Below the pieces are notes generated by a model. That model was not told the DNA's origin, did no database searches, and saw nothing but the letters and a program-made list of their open reading frames with translations. Made by a program: the position numbers and the translations under genes. Positions 24,481 through 35,198 of a DNA stretch of 64,000 nt are shown in pieces. How positions within the stretch are numbered: position 1 is the first letter of the stretch; each line of letters starts with the position of its first letter. Origin of the DNA: Cymodocea nodosa (Eukaryota; Streptophyta; Magnoliopsida; Alismatales; Cymodoceaceae). The stretch spans positions 2,678,501 to 2,742,500 of the forward strand of contig JAZBRI010000003.1 of the NCBI GenBank assembly GCA_036874045.1, in the 5' to 3' direction.

Positions 24481-26853
24481 TGTGTGTGTGTGTGTGAATG
24501 TGGACGCTCAATTGTCCTGCATCTTCTATTAGTTAAAGAAATTTCTAACATCTACCATGGTTGTCGGCATGTCGGATGTACTGCAAGTAACGATAGTCGA
24601 TGGATGCTTTCCTTCGCACCCCGTCCGACAACATGACATTGGGCCTTTGCTATCCGTTCTTCTTCAATACCTACATGAATCTACATTACCCAAATCTATA
24701 TATATATATGTAGCTACATGAGTTCTGTCTCTTCGTCTAATGAAAGAATGTGTCCATTCTGTTCGTCAGCTACGACTTTGTCCGGCTTCCATTTGGTCGT
24801 CACCGCGTTGGTGGGTTTTGCATCTAAAGCAACGGGACACTTGGGTTCGAAGCACGTTCCGCTGCGGGAGCTCCTCTGGTTCTCTTTAATTGCCGACGGA
24901 TCCGTAACGGGGATGAATCTAAGCCTAATGTTGAATTCCGTGGGCTTTTATCAGGTACCCCCGTTAGCCCCCAGAACGAGACATTCTTACAAATCTAATA
25001 TATTGTTGCGCTTCAGATCTCAAAATTAAGCTTGATTCCGGTGGCTTGTGTTATGGAGTGGATACTTCACAACAAGTATTATTCAAGGCGAGTAAAGATG
25101 GCCGTGGTGGTTGTCGTTATGGGAGTGGGTGTATGTACCGTTACAGATGTCAAGATAAACGGAAAAGGTTTCCTCTGTGCGTGTCTTGCGGTTTTCTCCA
25201 CATCCCTACAGCAAGTTGTGAGTAACGTTGCTTCTTACGTACACATATACTTAAAAAGGTCAAATTTTTAGTTCTGATGCATCTACAAGTATCAGGTTCA
25301 TTTGGTTTCACCTTGTCTTGTCATTATTTAAATTCACTCTATAAGTAACTTTTGCATGTGTTCAATTATCTGCTTTTACAAGGTTTTCACTTTTTTAATC
25401 TGAGGCAATTATGAAAAGAGTGCAAATTCATTAAAACTAGATTCACAGCCTATCATCTGAATTCATGTATTTTACCGATCGTGGATGTATACTTTCATGT
25501 GAAATTCTAGAATTTTCATTTCAATCTCACCTAATTAAGAAATAGCAATCAACATCACTTCAGTTAACTTTTTTGTTCACAGCTTATCATCATTTAATAA
25601 ACGAAATATGTTGCCTGAGATCGCCAAGCTGGTGTCTTTGCAGAAATTCTTCCAACTCCAGTATTAAAAGAAAAACCCATAAATTTGTTTTACCTAAATA
25701 CCAGAACTCATCAACTTATACTTGGACAATACCAAAAATAACGTAATTAAGCGAAATGCATGTGAAGTATCAACTATGCACTTAACAACTGTTATAACAG
25801 TTTAGTAAATATATATTTGACTCATTAGATGATGAAGTTAGCTAGTGTCCTCTATGAAAAACACCTATAGTTTATTTCTCAATGGTTATAATATTTTTCA
25901 AAATATAAAACAAATAATTAAAGAATATCAGCCACACAATTTAAACAATTATGCCAATATTCAAAAAATTAGATCAGTTGAAACCCTGATGATTGATTAC
26001 GCAAAGGAGCTTCTTTAGGCAAGTATCAACATATGCTTATTGAGTATTTGCTGTTGTTTTTTAATCTCTTCTAACCTTTCTGAAAATCTGATGAAACTTC
26101 TCACAAAACCAATTTACAGGATGTATATATTTATAAATCAAACGGTTCTGCACTTGCATTTTTTTTTGGGACACATGTTTGTTATCATACCAAGAATTTT
26201 CCCAAGGATCTATTAAATTTTCTATGTTGTGTGACGGTAGCTTCTCTTTTTTCTACAGTTAATTGGCTCAATACAGCACAAGTATTCAATTAGCTCCTTT
26301 GAGCTGTTGAGCAAAACGGCTTTGATACAAGCACCTTCTCTTCTTTTTCTTGGACCTTTAGTGGATTATTTTCTTACTGGTAAACTAATATTGAACTACG
26401 AATTCTCCTCTGGACCCATTGTAAGTTGTATCTGCAACTCAAATGGTGGATTCTTTCTATCAATGATTGTGCATTGACATCTCCTATGTCATGCAGATGT
26501 TCATACTACTTTCATGCACTCTAGCTGTGTTCTGCAACATAAGTCAGTACTTCATCATCGGGCGATACTCTGCTGTCTCCTTCCAAGTTTTGGGGCACAT
26601 GAAAACCATCTGCGTGCTCATACTGGGCTGGCTCCTCTTTGACTCGCAGCTCACATTAAAGAACATCTCAGGAATGGCTGTGACTGTAATTGGCATGGTG
26701 ATCTACAGCTGGGCTGTTGAGAAAGAAAAGCAACAGAACAAGAAGCTTGTGCCTGACAGGAAGACTCTAACAGAGGAGGGAATCAAACCGTTAATGGAAG
26801 CTGCAGAAAATCCTCCTATGAAGGACTTTGAACTTGGGCTAGCAAAGGAGTAA
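24230..26853 (+). CDS. Nucleotide-sugar transporter, URGT type (UDP-rhamnose/UDP-galactose), copy 1
   Basis: Golgi antiporters of the DMT superfamily bring UDP-Rha and UDP-Gal into the lumen for pectin and other glycans. Exons: 24230-24365, 24770-24954, 25017-25217, 26259-26420, 26497-26853; 346 aa, near the length of Arabidopsis URGT1. Matches along the whole protein include [152 protein letters not shown] and [17 protein letters not shown]. About ten hydrophobic helices are expected and the K/E-rich tail faces the cytosol. No break is seen. Intron 1 holds a CT/TG microsatellite. Substrate specificity within the URGT/UUAT clade cannot be settled by sequence reading. Confidence 0.9.
24422..24496. 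repeat. (CT)n then (TG)n microsatellite in intron 1 of transporter copy 1
   Basis: About 27 CT units followed after CCA by nine TG units. Copy 2 has a shorter CT tract (35,161-35,194) at the same place in its intron, so the tract pre-dates the duplication. Confidence 0.9.
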
Positions 26854-27240
26854 TCAATCACACAAGAATAATCCATTCTCTTACTCTCATATTGATCACA
26901 TTTTCCTGCTAAAGTTAAATCTGCCCTTTTACCGTGCCAACATGAAGATTAAAAATTGGCCCAAAAAATCAGAAAATTCTTTTTCCTCATCTGAATTTAT
27001 CATGTTAAATCAAGTGCTTGATGTAAATGCTGTATTGTTTTATAAGTCTTAAAAAATTTCAATTATTACCACACCTGTTATGGCAATAACATTGTCCTCT
27101 ACGGTTACTTTTTTTCTCTTACAATCATGTCATTCTCCTCAAACATAGACCTTGATGGTAATAACACTGCTCTCAATAGCTACCGTGTTTCTTCTACCAT
27201 TAGGTTATTCTTCTCTAATGCAGCCTTCGAGCTTTGGTCA
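26854..27240 (+). other. 3' UTR and flank of transporter copy 1
   Basis: This stretch matches the flank after copy 2 (37,541-37,880) and, more weakly, 43,140-43,400 after the third copy. Shared words include TTTATCATGTTAAATCA and GTGCTTGATGTAAA. It is therefore part of the original duplication unit. Confidence 0.7.
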
Positions 27241-27329
27241 CAGGCGTCTTCGTGAGAAGCAACAACACTAATAAAAATCTGACCAATGGATAGGATTTTT
27301 CAACTGATGTTGATGCGATGGACTTCACG

Positions 27330-29050
27330 ACATTGTCTGTCATGTTTCGAATAATTCAAGAATGTCAGCTGCCACAAAATAGAAGAAGAAATTTAATATA
27401 TTTTCAAATAAAAATGTAAAAAACATTTCTCTCCTATTTTACAAGGTAAAAGTACCTGTATTTACTGTAGGTCTAAGATATTCTATAAAAATTGAAACCA
27501 AAACATAAGTTACAAGATTTAATTTGGTTTCAAAAATACACGAGTATCCACACATACGTACTTGGATATGTTTTCATGTATATACATAATCCTATATTTA
27601 TCTTTGATAATACAACAATAAAATTATGATTATGAGGCAACTCTGTCTACACATGCCTCACATATCACTTTATACCTTGAGATCTAAGTCTAAAATAACC
27701 ACAAAAGAAAGCATGAGCTAAAGTTCAATAATTATAATCCTATATATCGAAAATAGAAAATACTCATACAGTACAATAAATAAATAAATGACATGAGATC
27801 GTAGTAAGAAATAAAGGACAACAAATATCTACACAGGTCTTATCATATAATTGTTATAATATATTTATTCTTAGGTATTTGTACCCAAAGGCAACGGTCA
27901 CATATCGCTTTACGATGGAACCAAAACTCACACATCATACATAAGTTTTGGTTGCAACCATTCTCTAAATTAATAAACAAATATAACAATTAATGATTTT
28001 AGACTCCTTTGACAAGCATAATTAACAAAAATTATGTTATTTTTACCATAAAGATTAATTTTCCATAAATTACCTACGTTTGACTTCTTTTCAATAAGCC
28101 AACATCTTTCAACCCATTATTGAGATTCACATCAATCACATATATGCTTTTAATTCCAAATCAACTCCTAGACGAACCTGTTTAGACATATCTTAGTTAT
28201 CTCTATGACAAGTATTTATTAATAAAATTTATGTGCTAATACATGTGCAACTTATCCCAAATTACACAAAACCAATTTATTATCATACTTTCACGTGCAT
28301 TTGCATTTTTCATTCACATCATAATTAAAAAACATAATAAAAATAGACATGTTTCACATTTCATTTAAACAACCATTCAACCATGCCTTTCGAAAATAAA
28401 TATAGCATTCTCGTAGCTCAAGCATGCATATTTATTTAAATATAACAATAAAATAGTTGTTATAATCGTACATGTTAATAATCAACTACATAACACAATC
28501 AAAATTAAGCAAAATACGTTGCAGGTAACCATTTTTAACAAAATCAAAGAAAATACTTACGGTTGAGCTCAAATCCAAGCTCCAACCCCTTTTTCCGTTT
28601 TCCTTTTCCCCAAAGCACACCTAACACTCCAACCAAGATCCAATCCTCTTCTTTCGTGTAACGCCAGCAGCTCACTCCTCTACGCCCAACCGGATCTCGC
28701 AAAGGCGAAGAATCTCCGCGCGCCTCCACTGCTGCCGATTCCACCTATACAACGGAAACCAACGCCCGTCTCCCTCACGCTAACAACCAAACGGAACGTG
28801 CGACGCACCTCCGGCGGTCGACGTTCTTCCGTCGCGAAGAATCGCCTGCAGACGTCTCCCTCCCGTGTGTGAAATCACGGACGACCTCCTCCGACGCGTG
28901 GAATTGCCCACATGAACGAGCCTTCGAGGGTTGCCGACTTAGCCTGGGGAGAGTTATCGGTGGAAGTGAAATAAATCTTTTATAACCACCGACTTTTGCT
29001 TTTATTTTTATTTTATTTATTTTTTAATCTTCACATCGTTGGTCGCGATT
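27330..29050 (-). mobile_element. LTR remnant related to the one at 21.6 kb
   Basis: On the minus strand it has a TTATAAAAG promoter word near 28,980, a GC-rich block of about 450 bp (28,560-28,960) followed by a GTAAGT-like donor, and a long AT-rich part, the same architecture and orientation as 21,642-23,327. Its low-coordinate part (27,240-27,540 and 28,330-28,500) recurs after transporter copy 2 (38,150-38,630), so the insertion preceded that duplication. Limits are approximate; family not assigned. A fossil. Confidence 0.4.
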
Positions 29051-29129
29051 GATGGTTCGTGAGAGGGAAGAGAATAATGGGGTAGGAGAAGGGACGTCTT
29101 CGGGCGGACCGCACCGTAGCGGCGGGGTT

Positions 29130-29765
29130 GAGGGTTAGAATTTGATTCGGACGTACGAAAGTTAAAATTTTTTATTATAAATTTTTTTTTTTATAGTTAG
29201 AATTGATTAAAACTTGATTTTTTTAAATTATATATATATATATATATATTAAATATTTTAAAATATAATTTTAACAGATTATAAAGTGTACAAACACGGG
29301 AGCAAAGAAAATTTTATTGCTAACAAATACGTTGTGTGCGTAAGTGTTTTTTTTTCTTCAAATTTTGGCAAAAAAAATATTGATATCAGAATTTATTTCT
29401 CAATGAAATTATGAATCCATAAATGTTCGATATACTTTGTATTATTTGTCTGTTTACCGTTTAATGTATATGCAGATTTGTGAATATAATAAAAATAATT
29501 CATTTTTGATACATTAAAAAGGAACAATAAATATACGTCAAAAGTTGTTGATAGGATTATTGGTAATGAGTCGAATCTGAACTTAAAGGTTCATAAATAT
29601 GCATCCATTAATTTAGAGTTTGGGACTTCAAAATGTTGAGGGTAAGAATTTAATTCAAGCGTACAAAGGTCAAAATTCCTTATTATAAATCTTATTTATT
29701 ATTAAAATTGATTAAAACTTGATTTCTCAAATTTCATGTACATAATAAATATTTAAAAATTTTAA
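29130..29765. repeat. AT-rich dispersed/tandem unit, copy R1
   Basis: The unit reads: word GATATCAGAATTTATTTCTC, then AATTATGAATCCATAA, TTTGTGAATATAAT, GAGTCGAATCTG, TGCATCCATTAATTTAGA, GTAAGAATTTAATT and TAGAATTGATTAAAACTTGA-like words in fixed order. Further copies: 33,875-34,400, 34,405-34,780, 38,640-38,985 and part at 38,990-39,210 and 20,515-20,635. It has no coding capacity. It may be an eroded satellite or the non-coding part of a larger element. Confidence 0.65.
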
Positions 29766-29944
29766 GAGGGTTTCTGCCATCCAAGATTCCTAAAAATTCT
29801 AGGAAAAGAAAAGTGTGAAAAATTTTAACCTTGTTTGTGTAGAACTAGAATATTGGGAAAATTAAAAAGTTTTTCCCTCATATAAAAGGAGTGAGTTTCC
29901 TAGGATTTAGACTACTTTCCCTTCAAAATCTTAGAAAACCATCT

Positions 29945-30130
29945 CATGCACTTGCATGCCTACCAACGTGACCTTCTACACAACCTTTGACCTCTTCCCG
30001 CACAACCTCTCAACCTTCCCATGCGAACTCCCCACCTTCCTATGCAACTTCTTCCCTACCTACATGCATGACCTCTCCGCCCATGTGACCACCTCCCAGC
30101 CTACCTGTGCAACCACCTCCCCGCCTTGTT
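29945..30130. repeat. C-rich degenerate tandem repeat
   Basis: About nine loose repeats of an 18-22 bp unit of the form CAACCTCCCACCTTCC(T)ATG lie inside the Harbinger insertion, directly upstream of the next repeat tract. It is not coding in any frame I could justify. Confidence 0.5.
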
Positions 30131-30139
30131 AGAAATACA

Positions 30140-30485
30140 TGTAAAGTTTGCAAACATGTGAGTTAATGATCATGGAAATAAGCATGTAGAAGGATAAATG
30201 CAAGCATGTAATAAATGTATGCAAATATGTTGGTAAATGAACAAGCATGGGACTATGTATGAGTGTGTAGATATACAAGCTAACAAGGGTTGTAAGGCAT
30301 TAATGAGTAAGCATGAATGAAAGCATAGGTGTGGATGTGATTAAACTATTAAGCATGTATGCAAACAAGTATGGATGCATATGGATGTATGTTGACAATA
30401 ACATATAAGTATAAGATGTATAAAAATATAAGCATGAATGTGTGTATAAATGTATGGATGTATACATAAAATGTATAAAGATATA
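30140..30485. repeat. Degenerate ATG-rich tandem repeat (AAGCATGTATG-like)
   Basis: Words such as AAGCATG, GTATG and AAATGTATG recur every 10-25 bp over 340 bp with no fixed phase. Probably an eroded minisatellite inside the transposon's 5' region. Confidence 0.5.
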
Positions 30486-30705
30486 AATAGCAAACTCCTT
30501 TTCATAATCTATTTATGTACTTTTTATATGTAGCATGCACTTTTCATAATCTTAACTTGTCTTCGTGCACAACTATTTACATAAAGACATTATAGTATTC
30601 ACTTGGTTGTAAGTTTAAAATCTTTATTTTGTGATTTAGTCAAAGTCATTGTCATACTTATTTTAATGATGTGATTTTGATTTATATATATGTGTTGCAA
30701 ATTAG

Positions 30706-31810
30706 ATATGACTAGTACAAAAAATACAACATAAGGTAGACAAAGATCTTACACTAATTAGAATGTAAAAGCAGATGCTACATTTTTGGGTATATTAGAA
30801 GATGTTTTAAATGAAGAGAATGGAGATACATATGATGAAAAAGTTAAAGTCGAAATATGAAATATGGTAATAGAGAATTACAACAAAGACACAAATGTAA
30901 ATATTACAAAGAAAAATGTTGACAGTTGAATTAAAATATGATGACAGGTATATCACAACTATACAAAAATTATGTCTCAAAGTGGTTAAGGATGAAATTA
31001 CATACAAGGTCATGTAGATATTTCAGATGAAGGTTAGAATGAATTTATTAATGTAAGATTTTTGAATGTGTTAATATAATTTGTACATCCTGTATGCGCT
31101 AATATTTTTCTAATTTTGCAGAAACATCTAGATTGTGATTTCTTCATAGGAAAATCATGTCCTATTTATGATCAACTGCAACTACTATTTGAAAGTAATA
31201 TAACTACAGGGAATGTCAGTAAAGACTTTGAAATAATTAGTTAGAAACAAGAAGTCATACTTATGGATAAATCAAATGAAATGACGCTCCCACCAAATGA
31301 AAATAATTTTCAATATTTCACACCACCAAGTGACAGTCCAATAGATATAGATGATACCCAACTTTAAACTCCAACGTCTTCATTAAGAAGGTCCATTGAA
31401 ATGAGAAAGATAAAATGTACAGGACCACATGTGGAATCAACACAACTCACAACATCTTCATTTAAAGATGTTACATATGCTATTATGTCATTATATAAAA
31501 AGAAGAGGATTAAGTTAAAGCTCAACAATAATATTATGATAACGTGAGATACATACAAAAAGAACAACTTGAGCTTCAGAAACAACAGGCTAGAACTCAA
31601 GAGAGGCAAGTTAAAGTGCAAAAGAAAATGCTTCAATTGAAAGTAAAAGAAGTAAGTCTTACAGCACAAACTATAGAAGCATTACTGCAATTTGAAAGTC
31701 TTAGTAATAGTGACAAATTCAAAGCAATGACTTTGTTAAAAAAAAGAATTAACAAAATAATTTCTAAGCATCTCAACAGAAATGAGGGTAGAATAGATAG
31801 AGTATCATAA
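30706..31810 (+). pseudogene. Harbinger MYB/SANT-like ORF, broken
   Basis: Readable pieces in order: ADATFLGILEDVLNEENGDTY (Myb/SANT-like first helices, 30,770-30,830), NVNITKKNVDS, KHLDCDFFIGKSCPIYDQLQ (31,120-31,180), then an acidic/Ser-rich linker with PPSDSPIDIDDTQ, and a C-terminal coiled coil rich in Q, E and K (31,544-31,790). This is the layout of plant L10-interacting-MYB/Harbinger ORF1 proteins. Several in-frame stops and frame changes interrupt it. The C-terminal part alone is open for 88 codons. Confidence 0.6.
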
Positions 31811-32049
31811 TTCATGAATGTCCTTTTCTGTTGTTGAGTAATGTTGAATAATGTGATAAACTTTATTATTGTGGTGAATAATGTATAATGTTGAATTTTA
31901 GACAATGATGATGACTATTGATTTTCATGTGTAAATGCTTCATTGCTTGATATTTTATATAAATGTAAAATAAATGTTATTATTATTATTATTGATTCTT
32001 ATAGATTTTGAGGAAAAGGTGTACTAATCTCATTCCTTCTTGTAGTTAA

Positions 32050-33420
32050 TAATTATCATGAATGATTTGAAATGGTTAAAGAATATGATTAAGGAAGAAG
32101 AGAAAGAAGCAAAAAGACAACGAACATTACTTCTTTCAATGTGGAATTTCCTTGTAGGTGTTGCATGTATGTAAGTACATTGACTAGTATTATACATCAC
32201 ATTTATAGTAGACAAGGACATGACTACATTAGAAGATTATTAGATCTATCATTAACACATTAAGCATATAACTATCGAAAGATATATAGAATGAGTCACC
32301 ATGTATTCCTTAACTTTTATAAGTTGTTATTAAGAGAAAGTGACATGGGAAATACAAGCAATCTTAGTGTGAATGAGAAGCTTGCAATCTTTCTTGCCAT
32401 TGTTGGTTAAAACCAACGATATAGAGTAACAATGGAACACTTCTCTTATTCTACATGGACTGTTAGTACCTACTTCAATAAAGTACTTGATGTAATTTTA
32501 AACTTACATAAAAAACTTCTTGCAATGCCTTTAGCATCAACTCTAAGTAGAATATTGAATGACTCAAATGTATATCTCTATTTTAAAGTAAATATGTATT
32601 TTTATATGGAATTGATTTGTACATTATTTTTTGACAAATTTCTTATGTTTATGTTAACAGAATTGCATTGATGTTATTGATGGAATACATATTAAGACAA
32701 CTATTTATGGATGATAAACAACAAGATTTAGAAATAGAAAAGGAGAGTTAAGTTAAAATGTTATGATTGCATGTAATTTTGATATAGAATTTACATATAT
32801 TCTTAATGGTTGGGAAATATTAGCTTCTAATGCAAGAATCCTTCAAGATGTAGTCACAAGAAGTCATCCATTCAAGGTTCCACTAGGTATGAAGTGATAT
32901 TATTGAACATATTTTTGTTGTTTACACTAATTTTTAATTATATATAGATAAGTTTTACTTAGTTGATGTTGGTTATCCAAATTGACCTGAATTTATTTGT
33001 CTATATTGAATAGTGAGATATCATCTATCTGAATATAAAAGTAATAGACTTCTAGAAAATATAGTGAAAAACTTCAATTATAGATATTTACAATTAAGAT
33101 CAATGATTGAGCAATCATTTAAAGTTGTAAAACATTATTTTGCAAAGGACACATGCCATATCCTTATGAGACACAAATAAAGATTGTGAAGACTTACTTC
33201 TTACTATATAATTTTATACGTAGAGCTGATAGAGTGGATTTATTAGAAGATCTAGAAGATGAGTTAGCTAAATTTGATTTAGAAAATGAAGAAATTGAAA
33301 TCACTAAAGATGAACTTTTATAAATGAATAGTATATTAAAAATGATGTAAGAACAAAGAAAACAAATAGTAGATAAAATACGTGACAACATAAAGATTGC
33401 TATGTAGGATAGACATGATT
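32050..33420 (+). pseudogene. Harbinger DDE transposase, broken
   Basis: Readable pieces: YRMSHHVFLNFYKLLLRE (32,285-32,340), NLSVNEKLAIFLAIVG, NCIDVIDGIHIKTTIYG (first catalytic Asp region, about 32,660), NVMIACNFDIEFTYILNGWE (second Asp region, about 32,760-32,815), FYLVDVGYPN (about 32,950), RYHLSEYKSNRLLEN, RSMIEQSFKVVKHYF (third acidic residue, about 33,100-33,140) and TYFLLYNFIRRADRVDLLED. The order is that of DDE_Tnp_4 proteins. Stops and frame changes occur throughout, and an AT-rich intron-like gap lies near 32,590-32,660 and another near 32,890-32,940. Confidence 0.7.
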
Positions 33421-33874
33421 TTTAAATCATTTTATATGTAACTTTATGATATTGTTATGTTATAATATTTGAACATTTGTACGTTGAGAATTTATATTTA
33501 TGTTGTAAATTTTATTCATATGTTAGATGTTAATTAACAATTTTGAAATGTAATTATTTGTAATATGTTATGTTCAAATAGGTAATAGACAATATAACTT
33601 TTTTTCAATTTATTTATAACATTATTAATAAAAAAGAAGAAGAATTGATATCTTATTAAAATATAAGTATTATGAAATGAAAAAATAAAGTAAATAAAAA
33701 ATAATTATTAGTGTACTTTGATTAAAAAAAAATATTTTAATTTTAAATGTTTCGTTTGGTAAAAACCTTCTCTTAGGAATCTTGATTTTCTTAACTTTTT
33801 TAGATATGGACAAATATTTCAGATATTCTAAAAAACTTAAATTTTTCAATTCACAAGGATCTCAACTTTTCGTT

Positions 33875-34780
33875 ACAAAGTGTATAAACACAAAAACAAA
33901 GAAATTTTTATCTTAACATCATTGACGAGTCATGTCTTTCTTTGTAACTAATAAATACACTACGTGCGTGAGTAATTTCTTTTTCCTAATTTTGTAAAAA
34001 AAAAATGTTGATATCAGAATTTATTTCTCAATGAAAGTATGAATCCATAATGTTCACTAACTGATGATGACCTTCGTATTTGTCTATTCACCGTTTAGTG
34101 TATACGTGGATTTGTGAATATAATCTTCTGAATATAATGAAAATAATTCATTCTTGATGCATTAAAAAAAACAACGAATGTACCTTAAAAGCTGCTGATA
34201 GGATTGGTGATGAGTCGAATCTGGACTTAAAGGCTTATAAATATACATCCATTAATTTAGAATATGGGTTTTCAAAATGTTGGGGTTAAGAATTTAATTT
34301 GGACGTACAAAGGTCAAATTTTTTTTATTATAAATCCTATTTATAGTTAGAATTGATTAAAACTTGATCTCTCAAATTTCACGTACATATACGTTTTAAT
34401 TTTTTTAGAATTCAATTTCAATAGATTATAAGTGTATAAACACGGAAACAAAGAAACTTTTGTCTTAGGATCATTTATGAGTCATGTATTTTTTCCCCTA
34501 ATTTGCAAAAAAAAGAAGAAAATTGTTGATATCAGAATTTATTTGTCAATGGAATTATGAATCCATAATGTTCACTAACTAATGATGACCCTCGTATTTG
34601 TCTACCCAGCATTTCGTGTATATGTAGATTTGTGAATATAATCTTCTGAATATAATGAAAGCATTTTATTCTTGATGCATTAAAAAAAACAACGAATGTA
34701 AATTTGCTGATAGGATTGGTAATGGGTCGAATTTAGACTTGAAAAGGTTGAGGGTTAGAATTTAATTTGAACACTCTCTT
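33875..34780. repeat. AT-rich units R2 and R3, in tandem upstream of transporter copy 2
   Basis: Two units, about 33,875-34,400 and 34,405-34,780, carry the same ordered words as R1 at 29.2 kb, each beginning with a TATAAACACRRAAACAAAG-like word. They touch the proximal promoter of transporter copy 2, replacing the sequence found upstream of copy 1. Confidence 0.65.
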
Positions 34781-34879
34781 TTTTCAAGGTCCCTCTCAAA
34801 CACTTTGACTTCTGTTGTCAAGTCATTCTCTTTTTCCAACTGCCTCTCTATCTCTTATTTTCCTTCGCTCGTAAGAGAG

Positions 34880-34960
34880 GGAGAGAGGGAGAGAGAGAGA
34901 GAGAGATATATATATATATATAACAAGAGGGACAAAGAAGTGCAAGAGTGTGCAGTTGGG
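34880..34960 (+). promoter_or_regulatory. TATA box and leader of transporter copy 2
   Basis: A GA-repeat (34,868-34,906) runs straight into a TA repeat (34,907-34,922), which is the likely TATA box, about 40-55 bp before the start codon. Copy 1 has the same order, GAGAG then ATATATAAG, at 24,105-24,119, so the core promoters are homologous though copy 2 lies closer to its ATG. Confidence 0.6.
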
Positions 34961-35158
34961 ATGGCTGGGGAAATGGAGAGGCCAAAGACAAAGCCGTCGA
35001 CGGTGGTGACGGATGTGGGGGGTTGGGTGTTGAACATCGTCAGCTCCGTTGGCGTCATCATGGCCAACAAGCAACTCATGTCCCCCTTTGGCCATGGCTT
35101 CACCTTTGGTCAGTTCCCTCCGTCGTTTCCTCCTTCCTGTGCTTGATTTATCACATGC

Positions 35159-35198
<40 letters not shown>

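Larger units (their letters stand above)
29770..33870 (+). mobile_element. Broken PIF/Harbinger DNA transposon with MYB/SANT gene and DDE transposase
   Basis: A 4-kb block separates AT-rich units R1 and R2. Inside are remnants of both typical Harbinger genes in the same orientation: a SANT/MYB-like protein (30,706-31,810) and a DDE_Tnp_4 transposase (32,050-33,420). Both are interrupted, so the copy is not autonomous. The ends are approximate: I see related words near each side (AAGATTCCTAA) but no clean terminal inverted repeat. Insertion was into the AT-rich repeat array. Confidence 0.65.

Noticed and set aside
24148-24636. 162-codon plus-strand frame over transporter copy 1 exon 1
   Set aside because: It reads through the CT/TG microsatellite in intron 1 and is out of frame with the transporter.
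30140-30485. CRISPR-like or regular minisatellite array
   Set aside because: The words recur without fixed spacing or identical repeats, and this is plant nuclear DNA.
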